From Alphaproteobacteria bacterium (lineage in GTDB: Bacteria > Pseudomonadota > Alphaproteobacteria > UBA9219 > RGZA01): a stretch of DNA of 64,000 bases. The stretch is from positions 1 through 64,000 of the forward strand of contig JAKFVN010000006.1 of NCBI GenBank assembly GCA_021732145.1. The letters are read 5' to 3'. A program made the translations under genes and the position numbers. Shown piece after piece: positions 20,886-30,580 of the stretch (position 1 is its first letter; the number at the start of each line of letters is the position of its first letter). The notes beneath the pieces were generated by a model that saw only the letters and a program-made list of their open reading frames with translations, did no database searches and was not told where the DNA came from.

Positions 20886-21335
20886 ATGCCTCTATATGAA
20901 ACCGTGTTTATTGCACGGCAGGATTTAACGCCTGCACAAGTCGAAACGCTTACGGGCGAAATCGAAACTACACTGAAAGCCCAAGGCGGCAAAGTGACCA
21001 AGACCGAACAATGGGGTCTTCGCACACTTGCTTACCGCATCAACAAAAACAAAAAAGGCCATTACACGCTCATCAATATTGATGCGCCTGCGGCGGCTAT
21101 CACCGAAATGGAACGCACCATGCGTATTCATGACGACGTAATGCGTTACATGACCATCCGTGTTGATGAGCATGAAGAAGGCCCATCGGCTATTCTTCGC
21201 CGCGCGAATGATGATGAACGCCCATCCGGTGGCTTTGGCGATCGTCCAAGCCGCGGTGGTGATCGTGGTGACAGAGGTGGTGACCGAGGCTTTCGTCCTC
21301 GCGCGCCACGTAGCGAAGAAGGAGACGCAGCATGA
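20886..21335 (+). CDS. rpsF: 30S ribosomal protein S6
   Basis: [49 protein letters not shown]. Confidence 0.97.
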   Translation: MPLYETVFIARQDLTPAQVETLTGEIETTLKAQGGKVTKTEQWGLRTLAYRINKNKKGHYTLINIDAPAAAITEMERTMRIHDDVMRYMTIRVDEHEEGPSAILRRANDDERPSGGFGDRPSRGGDRGDRGGDRGFRPRAPRSEEGDAA

Positions 21336-21658
21336 GACGCGAACGTGAACATACCCGCGGAGCATCCGCAAATGCAGAAGAAGGCGCGAGCAGCGCAACC
21401 GGCGGTGCTGGTGGCGGTGGTCGTCGTCCATTCTTCCGTCGTCGCAAGACTTGCCCGTTCAACAGCATCCACGCTCCAAAGCTGGACTGGAAGGACGTGA
21501 AGTTGCTAGGCCGCTACATTTCCGAACGCGGAAAAATTGTGCCAAGCCGCATTTCTGCCGTATCCACGCATCACCAACGTGATCTCGCAACCGCGATTAA
21601 GCGCGCGCGTTTCATGGCGTTGTTGCCTTACGCTCGTGAATCAGGAGACTTCTCATGA
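21332..21658 (+). CDS. rpsR: 30S ribosomal protein S18
   Basis: FRRRKTCPF...[49 protein letters not shown]. Confidence 0.97.
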   Translation: MRREREHTRGASANAEEGASSATGGAGGGGRRPFFRRRKTCPFNSIHAPKLDWKDVKLLGRYISERGKIVPSRISAVSTHHQRDLATAIKRARFMALLPYARESGDFS

Positions 21659-22272
21659 TTGAAGTAATTCTACTCGAAAAAGTTGGCCGCATCGGCCAAA
21701 TCGGAACCGTGGTGAAGGTTAAGCCCGGTTATGCACGTAACTTCCTTCTGCCAAAGAAGAAGGCTCTGCGCGCGACCAAGGAAAACCTCGCTTACTTTGA
21801 AGCTAAGCGTTCGGAAATCGAAGCAGCAAACGCCGCAGCGCGTGCATCTGCCGAAAAATCCGGCAAGAGCCTCGATGGTAAGAAGTTCACTACCATCCGC
21901 CAAGCATCAGAAGTGGGTCAATTGTTCGGTTCTGTTACCGTTCGCGACATTGCTGAGCTTATCAAAGCTGGTGGTTTCACGGTTGAACGCCAATACGTTA
22001 TGTTGGCTGCGCCAATTAAGACCATTGGTGTGTTCCAAATCCCAGTGAAGCTGCATGCGGACGTGAGCGTGACCATCTCGCTCAACATCGCACGCACCGA
22101 AGACGAAGCAAAGATCCAGGAAAAAACTGGTAAGGCTGCTAAGTCACGCGAAGGCGCGGCTGAAGACAAGAAGGCAGAAGCAGAAATTAATGCTGAAAGC
22201 TTCTTTGAAAAGCCACCTGAAGAACTGGTTGCGCAAGCCACCGAAGCAGAAGCTCCAAAAGCTGAAGGCTAA
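21655..22272 (+). CDS. rplI: 50S ribosomal protein L9
   Basis: [41 protein letters not shown]. Confidence 0.97.
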   Translation: MIEVILLEKVGRIGQIGTVVKVKPGYARNFLLPKKKALRATKENLAYFEAKRSEIEAANAAARASAEKSGKSLDGKKFTTIRQASEVGQLFGSVTVRDIAELIKAGGFTVERQYVMLAAPIKTIGVFQIPVKLHADVSVTISLNIARTEDEAKIQEKTGKAAKSREGAAEDKKAEAEINAESFFEKPPEELVAQATEAEAPKAEG

Positions 22273-22327
22273 CATCCATGAACCGCCCTTCCACTGCGGC
22301 ACAAGGTTTTGAAACACCTGTTAAGGG

Positions 22328-22428
22328 GGAAATAAATCCCAGAAATGGATTTATTTCCTTCGGTGGCATTAGCCACCGCTGTGCCACTTGGCACAGATTT
22401 GCTCGGTCATCCTTATGACCGAGCAAAT
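22328..22428. other. Array of four consecutive perfect stem-loops
   Basis: 12-bp stem 22328-22358, 7-bp 22361-22378, 7-bp 22379-22396, 14-bp 22397-22428; the last three abut directly and have 4-nt loops. Confidence 0.85.
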
Positions 22429-22720
22429 GGCATTAAGTGATTTCGAGCTTGTCCGCAATGCGAAGGGCGAATGGCTTTTAATTGTTACATCAGCCCCTGC
22501 TCCATTCCTTGATAATCCCCTGCAAACATTGACCGCGCAGATTGATGGCGCTGGCATTATTGTCCAAAGCGCAGTCGCTAAGATGCAGTTGCAGAACATC
22601 CTTTCTTCCCAATACATCGCTGCCTTGCAAACAGATAAGCCCTCAGCGCTTTTCTTTAGCGTGGTGGATGATGACGGCATCAAACAATTCAGCGCATCAG
22701 TCCCCGTTATTTGGGACTAG
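22415..22720 (+). CDS. Hypothetical protein
   Basis: ORF with ATG at 22415 (alternatives 22388 TTG, 22427 ATG); no recognised domain. Confidence 0.5.
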   Translation: MTEQMALSDFELVRNAKGEWLLIVTSAPAPFLDNPLQTLTAQIDGAGIIVQSAVAKMQLQNILSSQYIAALQTDKPSALFFSVVDDDGIKQFSASVPVIWD

Positions 22721-22734
22721 ACGAGTTCGCATCC

Positions 22735-22923
22735 ATGAACCTGAAAACCACCCGCACCATTGCCAGTTATTTGCACATCTTCGTTGCGGTGTTTCAGCTT
22801 TCGTACATTTACACGCCATTGCATAATGTGCCGCACATACTTAGCGTAGTGCAGTGGGTTTCAACCCCTGCTCTGCTCATCACCGGATTTTGGCTGAGCT
22901 CGGGTAAGAAGTTTTACAAGTAA
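22735..22923 (+). CDS. Small hypothetical membrane protein
   Basis: MNLKTTRTIASYLHIFVAVFQLSYIYTPLHNVPHILSVVQWVSTPALLITGFWLSSGKKFYK. Confidence 0.5.
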   Translation: MNLKTTRTIASYLHIFVAVFQLSYIYTPLHNVPHILSVVQWVSTPALLITGFWLSSGKKFYK

Positions 22924-22957
22924 GCAGTTTTATAAGTATTTTTTATAGGAACTTAGT

Positions 22958-23500
22958 ATGGCTATTTCAGTCCGCAAGCTCGCGCTTGCAACAGCAGCAG
23001 CACTTGCATTGTTTGCAATGTCATCCACAGAAGTCGCTGCACAAGCGACAGTGGCGCCCACGCAAATTAATACAGTTCCGAATACTCTGCCACCTGTAGA
23101 CCCAGCAACAAAGGCAGCAACGATTGCAAAGTTAAAAAGAGTGGTAACAGTTGCTGGTGACACCAAAGGACAAGAACTACCAGAAGCTTGCAACATTCGG
23201 ATAATCGCTTTTTCTCAAGCACTTCTCAAATACAGCAGAGATCCTGTACTTCAGCACGTTCTTATTAACGTAAGCGAAGATACACTTATGAATTATGCTC
23301 ATTTTGTTAATTGCACAGATAAGACTGACGCTAAAATTAGAGTTGTAAACTCTGCGGACGAAGATCGTTTGCGCACATTGATGGTTGCGAATGGCGTCAT
23401 TCCAAATACAGAGACGGCATATGGTCCTGCATACGGGCCACAACGACGCACTCCGCAAACTAAAGGTAGTCCTGCATTGAAAGATGCGCCAAAAAAATAG
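22958..23500 (+). CDS. Secreted hypothetical protein, paralog 1
   Basis: Signal-peptide-like N-terminus MAISVRKLALATAAALALFAMSSTEVAAQA; conserved tail DKTDAKIRVVNSADEDRLRTLMVANGVIPN. Confidence 0.7.
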   Translation: MAISVRKLALATAAALALFAMSSTEVAAQATVAPTQINTVPNTLPPVDPATKAATIAKLKRVVTVAGDTKGQELPEACNIRIIAFSQALLKYSRDPVLQHVLINVSEDTLMNYAHFVNCTDKTDAKIRVVNSADEDRLRTLMVANGVIPNTETAYGPAYGPQRRTPQTKGSPALKDAPKK

Positions 23501-23854
23501 CGCGCGTTTTTTCAAATAAATTTTCCATAACTATTTTTTTATAAAAAAAGTTTTCTGCACAAATTTTTTGCGGAAATATTTTGCATAAATATTTTGCTGG
23601 GTGATTTGCATTTTTCATGTGTAATTTTTTACTGGCCAAGTAATTCTGGACTCATTCAGTAGTAATTACTGTTGTCATGCCTTAAATGTAGCCAATTTGG
23701 TCATATATACTGGCTTGAAACTAATGAGTAATGAAAACAGTAAAGAATCCAATGACTTGGATATTTACTTTTCTATGGCAGTAATCAAGTCAAATAGTTA
23801 CTATTTACAGGCCTAAATAAAGACAAAAACGCCTTTTGTGGCTGGGAGTCTATT

Positions 23855-24406
23855 ATGTCAGTTTCCATTCGTGATGTCGCGCTCGCAACAGCAGCTGCAC
23901 TTGCATTGTTTGCAATGTCATCAACAGAAGTCGCTGCGCAAACAACAGTAGCGCCCACACACATTAATGCAATTCCAAACGGCTTACCGCCAGCTTTCAA
24001 AGATCAAGCAGCTCAAGACGCTTATAACGCAAAAATGCGCCGTGTTATTACCTTGGCATCAACACACCCTACTGGTGAAGTTTCTGAATTAAGCCGCGCT
24101 AGAGTTATTGGTTTTGTAGAAGCACTTAAAAAGTACAATAGAGACCCTGTATTGCAGCGCCTGCTTATTGTGCTCCCAGAAGATACGCTGAATAACTACG
24201 CACGGTTTGTCAGTGGCGTTGATAAAACAGATGCTAAGATAAGAGTTGTTAACTCAGCGGATGAAGATCGTTTCCGCACATTGATGGTTGCAAATGATGT
24301 TATTCCAAATAGCCCAACGGCATACGGCCCTGCATACCTGCCAGAACGACGTACATCGAGCCTTGAAGATCGCGCTGGCGCGACGCTTGCAGAAAACAAA
24401 AGATAA
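23855..24406 (+). CDS. Secreted hypothetical protein, paralog 2
   Basis: MSVSIRDVALATAAALALFAMSSTEVAAQT; tail DKTDAKIRVVNSADEDRFRTLMVANDVIPN. Confidence 0.7.
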   Translation: MSVSIRDVALATAAALALFAMSSTEVAAQTTVAPTHINAIPNGLPPAFKDQAAQDAYNAKMRRVITLASTHPTGEVSELSRARVIGFVEALKKYNRDPVLQRLLIVLPEDTLNNYARFVSGVDKTDAKIRVVNSADEDRFRTLMVANDVIPNSPTAYGPAYLPERRTSSLEDRAGATLAENKR

Positions 24407-24456
24407 GCTGCATTCTAAAGCCGCTTAGTTATAAAACCAAAATATTCAGTTAAAAG

Positions 24457-26019
24457 TTAGCCTATTCGTGGCGCGTTTGGTGCTGGCGTTTTAGCAGCCA
24501 CTTGTGTTGTTGCCGTTGCCGCAGCAGTTGTTGTAGATGCTGGTGCAGCGCTTGGTGTATTGTGCGCCACTACTGTTGCTGAAGGTGAACCACTAGGTGC
24601 TCCCGCCGTGCTTTGTGCGACTACGGTTGCCGATGGCGAACCGCTTGGCGTGGATGCTGCAACTGCCACAGATGAAGGAGTGCCTGTTGGAGCATCAGCA
24701 CGTTGCGTTGCAGTTGGTGCACCACCAAATTCATCCAAGGCCGACACTACAGATGCGACCTCTCTACGTTCAAGCGCAGTTGTTGATGGCGTTGCAGCAG
24801 ATGGAGCTGCCGATGGTGTAGCAGTTGGCGAACCTGTAGGTGAAAGTGTAGCTAAGTGCGTTTGTCTTGCTACAATTGACGCATCTTGCTGGTGGCCATG
24901 TCTATCGCGAGCGGCTTGCATTCTTGCTCTTATTTCTTCTAATGAGCGCGGGCCATGCGTTGGATGCATAGTGGTTGCAACTTCGGCTTCAGTCTTAGTA
25001 GCAAGTCTATCAAGCGTTGAGCGAGCATCAGGAGGTACACCCTGCTGCTGATGGCGCTCATGATGCTGTCTTTGCAACTCTTCGTATTGACGTGCTGCAG
25101 TAGCCATTCCGGCTTCATCCTTATTTTTCTTGGCTTCTTCGTATGCTTTCATGATATCTCGTAAGCGTTGACCATGTTGTCTAACATGATCCAAATCACC
25201 AGTGGTTGCAGCGCCGCGCTGAGTGCGTAAAAGTGCAACATCCGCTGCAACACTATTTGTAAAGCGAGTGTTCTCTTTACCTGCGCCAAGACCGATGCGG
25301 CCCACATCGCTGACAACTTGTTGCATCTGCGCTTCGCTGCGCACGCCCAAATTCCACAAGTCGCGGGATACGCCAGCATTGAATCCATATCTTGTATGGC
25401 CATATGCCGCATACGAACCATAATCGCGGAATGCTGTGCCACCGTAATTCGGATATGAACTATTTGCACTGCTGCTGGATACGTTATCAACGCTTCCAAC
25501 TGAACCGCCATTACCGATACTGCGCGCTGCAAAGATAGCTGCTTCAAGGTTAGGGAATGCGCCATAACGCGCCACAACAGCGTTATAATCAGCTTCGCTA
25601 ACTTGCTTCGATTTAAGATATTCCTGGAATGCTTTCTTTGATTCATCCGGCAATGCGGCGCCGGCGGCTGCAACAACTGCCTGCATAATCGCTTCCGTGT
25701 TTACAGTTCCAGTAGGCCCTGTAACGCTATTTGCTGCGCTTTCAGCTGCGGCGATAACATTGCTTAGATCCGCACCACGAAGCGGCTCAAGCCCTCTTGC
25801 GCGGCGCATGTCGTTAACGGCATCGATTTGCTTACGGATGATGAGATTGCGCTGTTCGCGGTTTAGCGGAAATTCAAGGCGTTCCGGCAGCTGGCGGTTC
25901 TGTTCTTCACGTGTCAGACCAGTAACGCTGATGGCAACGCGCTGTGCTCCGCGCAGGTGCGACGCACGGTGCAGCGGCAATCTGTGAACGTTGTTGTCTG
26001 GTCTGTCGCCCATCGCCAT
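24457..26019 (-). CDS. Hypothetical protein with Ala/Ser/Thr/Pro low-complexity C-terminus
   Basis: 520 aa; tail repeats such as GSPSATVVAQSTAGAPSGSPSATVVAHNTPSAAP. Confidence 0.7.
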   Translation of the reverse strand: MAMGDRPDNNVHRLPLHRASHLRGAQRVAISVTGLTREEQNRQLPERLEFPLNREQRNLIIRKQIDAVNDMRRARGLEPLRGADLSNVIAAAESAANSVTGPTGTVNTEAIMQAVVAAAGAALPDESKKAFQEYLKSKQVSEADYNAVVARYGAFPNLEAAIFAARSIGNGGSVGSVDNVSSSSANSSYPNYGGTAFRDYGSYAAYGHTRYGFNAGVSRDLWNLGVRSEAQMQQVVSDVGRIGLGAGKENTRFTNSVAADVALLRTQRGAATTGDLDHVRQHGQRLRDIMKAYEEAKKNKDEAGMATAARQYEELQRQHHERHQQQGVPPDARSTLDRLATKTEAEVATTMHPTHGPRSLEEIRARMQAARDRHGHQQDASIVARQTHLATLSPTGSPTATPSAAPSAATPSTTALERREVASVVSALDEFGGAPTATQRADAPTGTPSSVAVAASTPSGSPSATVVAQSTAGAPSGSPSATVVAHNTPSAAPASTTTAAATATTQVAAKTPAPNAPRIG

Positions 26020-26294
26020 AAAAAATTCAGCTCAAAAAAAATAAAAAAATCTGTTTAAAAAAACATGCGTTTACGCGCATAAAAAATTTCCCGCAAAAAT
26101 GCTGCGAGACACTGGTAATATTGCGTTATTGAGGTATTTTTTTTCTTAATATTGGCCGACATTTTACGCGCTGTTAATGAACGCAACAGGATTTGGCGTA
26201 GCGTGGTAAAACAAACTTAAGCTTTAACAAATTAGTTTTTTAAAACTTCGCCGTTCAACAAATTAGTTTGTAGTGCGCGTGAGTGGGTCTAAAC

Positions 26295-27626
26295 TCACTT
26301 TGGCAGCACATCCGCGCTGATTTCACCGCGTTTTATCCAGCGGTTTAAGCGCCATCCGAAAGATAACAGCGGAACCATGCGCCCCGCCCATGCAAATATG
26401 CCGTGCTTATCAATCCATAATCCGTACTGAACATAAACGGGATCTTCGGCAAGGATGCGTTCTTCGGCCCATGCACGCGCACCGAATATGACGCACACAA
26501 AGAAGAATGCGATTGTTAAACGGATGCATTCAAGAATGGTATCGCCTGACATAAACGGCAGCCACACCAACACCCATGTCACGCATTTGAAGACATAGAC
26601 CGGATGCTTGCAAAAATGGAATGGCCCTGCGGTGATGATGCCGCGATTGCACAGGTTTGATGAACGCGCGCCAAATATAGCTTCGCCCCAATAGTGCACC
26701 AGCTCCGATAAAATGATGATACCGCCGATGGTATAAAGCAAAATCTCATTGCTGTGGAATTGCGATACCCACGGCTTCATCCATTCCGGTTCCGGCGTAA
26801 CGGGATGGTAATTGGCCCAGCGGCCAAATACGCCGCCAACCAGCGGCGCATAGCAAATCAGCGTTACAATATACGCAAACCATGTATCGCTGATGCGGCG
26901 GATATGCGTGCCAAAAATGCGCGCGCTGAACAAATAACCCGGCATAATCGCCGCAATAATCAGCGCGTAGATAACCAGCACAATCATCGGCTGCAATTGC
27001 GGCCATGGCATTTGCAATATCATATCCTCGCGGCCACGGAACGCTTTCAGCGTTTTGGGAAGTTCACAAAAATTGATGGCAAAGAAAAACCCTTTGATAA
27101 ACCAGGTGAGGAGCTCATCGCGAATACCATCCCACTTTGCTTCCTTCCAGCGCAGCAGGGTAAACAGGCCCAAATCCTTCCCATCCCCACCCGATGGGCC
27201 AAGGCGCCATTCGGTATATAAATGCGTTAGGAACATAATCGGCGGGGTAATCATCAACGCATGGGGAAGCACTGCAAATAAAGGGAAATATTGCGCACGT
27301 TGGTATTCCTGTAATGCCCACCAGAAGAACAGCACCACCACCAACCCCGTCATGCTGCCAACCCATTTCAGCGCGGCGGATTTCAGCACGTCGTTAAATG
27401 GAACCTGCGGGCGCGGCGTGCCGCGCCACGGCGCACGCAACACTTCCAAACCGCACATCACGACGCTGAGCGTCACCAGAATAATTAGCGTGAGCTCCAG
27501 ATTGGTTATCTCTGTCGCACGGAAATAGAGATAGATGCCAACAATAATAATCAGAAATAAAAACGGGTCATACCAATGCGCGATGGATTTTGGCTTTGTG
27601 AGCTGCTGCGGCGGGGATGATTGCAT
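26295..27626 (-). CDS. Multi-pass membrane protein with isoprenylcysteine methyltransferase-like C-terminal region
   Basis: GPFHFCKHPVYVFKCVTWVLVWLPFMSGD...RAWAEERILAEDPVYVQY; start MQSSPPQQ preferred. Confidence 0.6.
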   Translation of the reverse strand: MQSSPPQQLTKPKSIAHWYDPFLFLIIIVGIYLYFRATEITNLELTLIILVTLSVVMCGLEVLRAPWRGTPRPQVPFNDVLKSAALKWVGSMTGLVVVLFFWWALQEYQRAQYFPLFAVLPHALMITPPIMFLTHLYTEWRLGPSGGDGKDLGLFTLLRWKEAKWDGIRDELLTWFIKGFFFAINFCELPKTLKAFRGREDMILQMPWPQLQPMIVLVIYALIIAAIMPGYLFSARIFGTHIRRISDTWFAYIVTLICYAPLVGGVFGRWANYHPVTPEPEWMKPWVSQFHSNEILLYTIGGIIILSELVHYWGEAIFGARSSNLCNRGIITAGPFHFCKHPVYVFKCVTWVLVWLPFMSGDTILECIRLTIAFFFVCVIFGARAWAEERILAEDPVYVQYGLWIDKHGIFAWAGRMVPLLSFGWRLNRWIKRGEISADVLPK

Positions 27627-27731
27627 GTGCTTAAACCGTGTGAATGTGTTCCGCTTATTCTCGCGGGCAAAGGTTAAGCAAAAAATAAGCTCACATCGCC
27701 GCTTGCACATTACGGGGAATGTTGCGCAGGT

Positions 27732-27892
27732 GAATCAAATTTGAATCGAGTTTGAATCGCGTTTGAATCAGCGGGGCCGATTCATTTGTGAGTCTTATGC
27801 GCAACACTTTTGCGCATTTACCGAAAATCGTTCGCGCGGCGCGGCCGAAGCACTGAATCACGAATAAAAATATGGTAAAGAAACTATGAATC
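27732..27892. promoter_or_regulatory. Cluster of eight GANTC sites, four in an 11-bp phased array
   Basis: GAATC at 27732, 27743, 27754, 27765; GATTC 27779; GAGTC 27790; GAATC 27855 and 27888. Confidence 0.6.
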
Positions 27893-27943
27893 TGAACGAA
27901 GCTACTAACAGAAATAATTCGGGGAAAATTCGAACCAGAGCAT

Positions 27944-29095
27944 ATGACTGAAACGGCCAAATCCATCCTCGCCAGTACAAATACCAGTTACAGGGGCGAA
28001 CTAACACAAGCGGCGTTTGATGCATTCTTCGCCGCCGGCGGATTGACCGTTTATGCCGCAACCTCCTCGCCTTGGCGCTGGTTGATTTGCGCGGGCCAGC
28101 GCAATTTCCAAACCACGCTCATCTCGCCTGAAAGCATGTTCGAAACGGGTGTGGGTGAACATACCGTCACGCCGCTGGTTATCCGCGAGAAACCCCAGGT
28201 TAAAAACAATCGGCGCAAAACATTCGAACAAAGCAAGCTGGTGCAATGGTTGCTGCGCGCCGCCCAGCAAACAACCGATATCGCGCCCGCCGCGCATTAT
28301 AATAAGCTGGCCGAGGAAGCCGATGTGGAAGCCTTCACCACATTGGTGCGAATGGATAGGAATGAGTGGGATTTGTTGAACGCCCTGCCTTCCCTTTCGG
28401 CCGCTGAAATCCGGTATTTCGAGCAATCCCACAATGCCGCGCTATCCGATATTGAAAGCGCATTCCTGCCAGCCAAGCTGGAACTCCCCGCCGCCCTTGC
28501 CAATTTTTATATCCGTTACCTCACGCAAGCGCGCCGTGATGTGGAAGCATCCCTCACCATCGCGCAGGCAACGCACTCCACCCGGCTTCCGCGTCTGATG
28601 TCCGATGCCTTGGCGGTCAGCGCATTTGAAGGCGCGCAAGTGGAACCGGTGCGTCATGAAAATAATCAATACGCATCATCGGCATTAACTGACACATCCG
28701 TTTTCATTGATGCAGCCCTACGCATCGCGCAGCAAAAACTCAGCCTGCCCATCGACCATGACAGCCATTTGCTGCGCCTGAACGTGCAGGAAATGAACCG
28801 GCTGGCGGCTGATATTGTCGACCAGCACCGCCTGCACCCCTTCGCTTTCTTGCTCAAAGCCAAGGAATTGCTGATTGGCCGTGCCGATGTGTCGCGCTTC
28901 CCGCCCCTGCTACGCTTTGCCACAGCCGTGCAGGAACGTGATTTAAACGGCGACGAGCCGTGGGTGCAGCGCATTGCGCTGGCGTATGAACGCCTGTTTG
29001 AAGGCAAGGCCCCATCAGTTACACATGGGCCTGTTCCCGATATGCCGCATATGAGCCAAGAAGCAGAAATTTTACGCTTCACCCGCAAAGCATAA
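27944..29095 (+). CDS. Hypothetical protein
   Basis: 383 aa ORF; no recognised domain. Confidence 0.65.
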   Translation: MTETAKSILASTNTSYRGELTQAAFDAFFAAGGLTVYAATSSPWRWLICAGQRNFQTTLISPESMFETGVGEHTVTPLVIREKPQVKNNRRKTFEQSKLVQWLLRAAQQTTDIAPAAHYNKLAEEADVEAFTTLVRMDRNEWDLLNALPSLSAAEIRYFEQSHNAALSDIESAFLPAKLELPAALANFYIRYLTQARRDVEASLTIAQATHSTRLPRLMSDALAVSAFEGAQVEPVRHENNQYASSALTDTSVFIDAALRIAQQKLSLPIDHDSHLLRLNVQEMNRLAADIVDQHRLHPFAFLLKAKELLIGRADVSRFPPLLRFATAVQERDLNGDEPWVQRIALAYERLFEGKAPSVTHGPVPDMPHMSQEAEILRFTRKA

Positions 29096-29112
29096 GAACA
29101 CTATAATAGCTT

Positions 29113-29454
29113 ATGCAGAATGTTACCCCGCTCCAACTCGAGACTGAAGTTTCCTACACCAAGGATGGCCTTGTCGCCGTCATTGCGCAGGACGTAAAAA
29201 CCAAAACCGTTCTGATGATGGCGTGGATGAATAAGGAAGCATTAAGTATCACTCTCAAAACGAAAGATGTGACATATTATTCACGCTCCCGCCAAAAACT
29301 TTGGCGCAAAGGCGAAACGTCCGGTCATACGCAAAAATTAATCGAAGCTTTTATTGATTGCGATGGCGATACACTGCTGCTGCTTGTTGAGCAAATCGGC
29401 GCAGCGTGTCATACGGGTGCACCTCATTGCTTTTTTCGCGCCATTAAAGATTGA
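29113..29454 (+). CDS. hisI: Phosphoribosyl-AMP cyclohydrolase
   Basis: [44 protein letters not shown]...[21 protein letters not shown]. Confidence 0.95.
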   Translation: MQNVTPLQLETEVSYTKDGLVAVIAQDVKTKTVLMMAWMNKEALSITLKTKDVTYYSRSRQKLWRKGETSGHTQKLIEAFIDCDGDTLLLLVEQIGAACHTGAPHCFFRAIKD

Positions 29455-29544
29455 TAAATACGTTTTTAACCCAGCATCAACCCTTTGTTGCTAGAAACCG
29501 TTCACCCGTAAATCAAACGGGAAAAAACAATAAGGGCTGAACCG

Positions 29545-29724
29545 ATGCAAAATCATTCTCAAGAACTTCATGAATCCTGGGCGCTCGCCGGTTTGATGCG
29601 CGCGCAGTATGGCGAGCAAGCATTACCGCAAGCGGTATCCCACGCTCGCAACGGGTCAGACAGCGACACCGCACCCATCTGGTTATCCGTTGTGGAATGC
29701 CTGTCGTTCATGAACAAGCGCTAA
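29545..29724 (+). CDS. Small hypothetical protein (59 aa)
   Basis: MQNHSQELHESWALAGLMRAQYGEQALPQAVSHARNGSDSDTAPIWLSVVECLSFMNKR*; below the ORF-track length cut-off. Confidence 0.5.
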   Translation: MQNHSQELHESWALAGLMRAQYGEQALPQAVSHARNGSDSDTAPIWLSVVECLSFMNKR

Positions 29725-29736
29725 TCTACTTTTTGT

Positions 29737-30420
29737 TTAGCGGCGATAAACGAACAGATTGCCCTTAAAGGGGGTGTACATCGTTATCGCTTCCGGCGCT
29801 GGCCAGCGGCCTTTCAGTTCAAACTCATTGGTAATCACCAGCGCGCCCATTTTCAGCTCGTTATACAGCTTTTCGCCTAAAAGCTCCGTCATACGGCCAT
29901 TTAAGAAAATAACGACGGCATCGACATTGCGACAGTCATGGGCAAAGAAATCCTGCTGCTGATAGTCGATATTTTTAAAGCCCATCACTTTTTTAAAAAA
30001 CTGCGATTGCCGATATGGCAGCGTTGCCATTTCAAGCCCCAGTACCTGCGCCGCTGGTACCGCACGCGCAATCGTGCGCGTCATCTGCCCTTTTCCTGAA
30101 CCGCAATCCAATACATTGTAATCCGGTTTGTTCTTGGCTTTGAAATCTGCCTTTATCAGCTCAGCTATTTTTTTGATTTCAAAAAAGCCCGTCGCCATGG
30201 TTGGCACATTCGCGCGGTTGAATGTGAATTCATAAAAAATGCGCAGCATGTAGTATGAAAGAATGGCGAGCAGAATTCCTTTTTCAAAACTCACCTCGCC
30301 CGATAACTGCGCGACCATGAACGCGATATAACCGAAAAACAGCGCGAGGATGAGGAAATCCACACTGCGAAATCCGGCAGCTTTCATTCGTTGCAAAAAC
30401 CGTGCTTTGGGCGTGATCAT
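29737..30420 (-). CDS. Class I SAM-dependent methyltransferase, membrane-anchored
   Basis: YNVLDCGSGKGQMTRTIARAVPAAQVLGLEMATLPY; hydrophobic N-terminus. Confidence 0.7.
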   Translation of the reverse strand: MITPKARFLQRMKAAGFRSVDFLILALFFGYIAFMVAQLSGEVSFEKGILLAILSYYMLRIFYEFTFNRANVPTMATGFFEIKKIAELIKADFKAKNKPDYNVLDCGSGKGQMTRTIARAVPAAQVLGLEMATLPYRQSQFFKKVMGFKNIDYQQQDFFAHDCRNVDAVVIFLNGRMTELLGEKLYNELKMGALVITNEFELKGRWPAPEAITMYTPFKGNLFVYRR

Positions 30421-30580
30421 TACCAGCTCTTATTTGCTGCGGGTTAGGGACGCGTTTACCTTTATTAACCATTTAAGGTTAAGATTAAGTAACTTTTACT
30501 GAGCAGATTCACGCGCCCAAGTCTGGGGCACGATCTGCTCAGGGATGATTTCAAAATTGTACATCGCTTTTCTAATCTAA

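Noticed and set aside
22328-22428. Simple rho-independent terminator of the rpsF-rplI operon
   Set aside because: None of the four stems is followed by a proper T-run; a terminator role cannot be excluded but does not explain the array.
24560-25051. 163-aa plus-strand ORF
   Set aside because: Antisense shadow of the low-complexity gene 24457-26019; composition mirrors its repeats.
28001-28432. 143-aa minus-strand ORF
   Set aside because: Lies within the 27944-29095 ORF on the opposite strand; no recognisable domain.
29506-29528. hisI terminator (CCCGT-aaatcaa-ACGGG)
   Set aside because: Followed by an A-run and not a T-run on the hisI strand.
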